Source: JBEKHI01 sp050012355
Lineage (GTDB): Bacteria > Actinomycetota > Actinomycetes > Streptosporangiales > Streptosporangiaceae
Length of the DNA stretch: 14,219 nucleotides
NCBI GenBank assembly: GCA_050012355.1
Contig: JBEKHI010000305.1
Coordinates: 1-14,219, forward strand
Direction of reading: 5' to 3'
Shown: positions 13,739 through 14,219 of the stretch, one piece after another
Layout of the letters: each line of letters opens with the position of its first letter
How positions within the stretch are numbered: the stretch's first letter is position 1
The notes under the pieces: model-generated
Told to the model about the DNA's origin: nothing
What the model saw: the letters and a program-made list of their open reading frames with translations, nothing else
Databases searched by the model: none
Translations under genes and position numbers: made by a program

Positions 13739-13858
13739 GCCACCTCATTTCCGCCCCCGCCGGCGCGCCCGGCATCTGGCACAAATTTAGACGCTGTCGC
13801 GAGGATGCGCAGGTGGAACGCCGATGGTTGATATCGGAGAGTAATTTTTCGCCAACTA

Positions 13859-13886
13859 TTGACTACATGGTGCGACGGCGTAGTGT
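13859..13886 (+). promoter_or_regulatory. Predicted promoter of the cytochrome P450 gene
   Basis: TTGACT (13859-13864), a 16-base spacer and TAGTGT (13881-13886) lie 10 bases before the P450 ATG, in a locally AT-rich patch. A transcript would have a leader of only a few bases, which fits the absence of a ribosome binding site. TTATAT just downstream is a competing -10 candidate. Confidence 0.42.
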
Positions 13887-13896
13887 TATATCCGTT

Positions 13897-14219
13897 ATGA
13901 ACCTTCTTGTAACCGAGCTCAACTTGCCTGAGTTTGACTACGCAGAGCAAGTATGTAGCGACAGTGCGTATCACGAGCAGCTGGCTGAGCTGCGGCGTCA
14001 GGGCTGGCTGGCCCGTTCGCCGCTGGCCTATCTGGTGCTGGAGCGCGAGCCCGGCGAGTTCTTCCTGCGAGCGGGCGTGACCGCGTTCCCCGGCCGTCAG
14101 ATCGCGACCTTTTTCGGGATCACGAGCGGTCCGCTCGCCGATCACATCGACCAGAACCCGCTGAACCTGACCGGTGACCAGCACCGCAGGCTCCGGACGC
14201 TGGTCGGCCCGGTGTTCGG
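13897..14219 (+). CDS. Cytochrome P450, N-terminal part, cut by window edge
   Basis: Soluble bacterial heme-thiolate monooxygenase; the first 107 codons are present. The segment GWLARSPLAYLVLEREPGEFFLR (36-58) is the beta-1 region of class I actinobacterial P450s. GDQHRRLRTLVGPVF (93-107) corresponds to the DPPEHTRLR...F stretch of the C helix, whose His and Arg contact a heme propionate. The I-helix, ExxR and Cys-ligand motifs lie beyond the edge and cannot be checked. There is no membrane anchor, as expected for bacteria. The ATG at 13897 lacks a Shine-Dalgarno, but a promoter lies close upstream. Electrons would come from ferredoxin and a reductase, neither of which is in this window. The substrate is unknown. 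Confidence 0.85.
   Translation, partial: MNLLVTELNLPEFDYAEQVCSDSAYHEQLAELRRQGWLARSPLAYLVLEREPGEFFLRAGVTAFPGRQIATFFGITSGPLADHIDQNPLNLTGDQHRRLRTLVGPVF

Noticed and set aside
1..14219. tRNA, rRNA, CRISPR arrays, transposases or toxin-antitoxin pairs
   Set aside because: None was recognised on reading both strands; no repeat-spacer pattern and no DDE or toxin-like gene were seen.

Overview
The window is GC-rich DNA with short intergenic gaps, and its gene families are typical of the Actinomycetota. These include a DUF3040 membrane protein, an Rv2578c-type radical SAM protein, a deazaflavin (F420)-dependent nitroreductase-family protein, a soluble cytochrome P450, an isochorismate synthase that would feed menaquinone synthesis, and a cluster-5 peptide-binding lipoprotein. 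Several genes lack a ribosome binding site and have a -10 box just upstream of the ATG, as in the leaderless transcripts common in this phylum. I cannot place the organism below phylum level.

Left part (1-2179): a TetX-like FAD monooxygenase runs off the left edge. Its promoter has a perfect TTGACA -35 box and carries two copies of a 15-bp palindrome (TGGAAC-N3-GTTCCA). Divergent from it are the first ~18 codons of a TetR-family repressor. That gene then breaks off, and the sequence becomes the 3' end of an unrelated, oppositely oriented FMO/YUCCA-like flavoprotein.

Peptide-utilisation part (2290-9830): a secreted glutamic peptidase (G1/eqolisin family) followed by a strong hairpin; a divergent F420-type reductase; and a complete Opp/Dpp-type importer on the minus strand. 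The importer order is binding lipoprotein, permease B, permease C, then a single protein holding both ATPase domains. The last three genes overlap by 4 bp (ATGA), and a 13-bp-stem hairpin separates the lipoprotein gene from the permeases. The peptidase could release peptides outside the cell that the importer takes up; this link is inferred from proximity. The importer's last gene and the reductase gene run tail to tail with a 191-bp overlap that looks like a second junction.

Right part (9831-14219): a 387-bp intergenic region with a direct repeat and a hairpin; menF; a radical SAM protein whose predicted leaderless promoter is overlapped by a LexA/SOS-box-like palindrome; a gap with a strong Shine-Dalgarno followed by a 9-codon ORF; a DUF3040 protein; a protein of unknown function whose stop codon abuts that of the DUF3040 gene; and the first 107 codons of a cytochrome P450 cut by the right edge.

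I found no rRNA, tRNA, CRISPR array or transposase gene. No clearly new multi-gene system is visible. The most interesting points are the decapitated repressor with intact operators, the SOS-box-like control of the radical SAM gene, the two tail-to-tail junctions, and the uncharacterised 173-aa protein.
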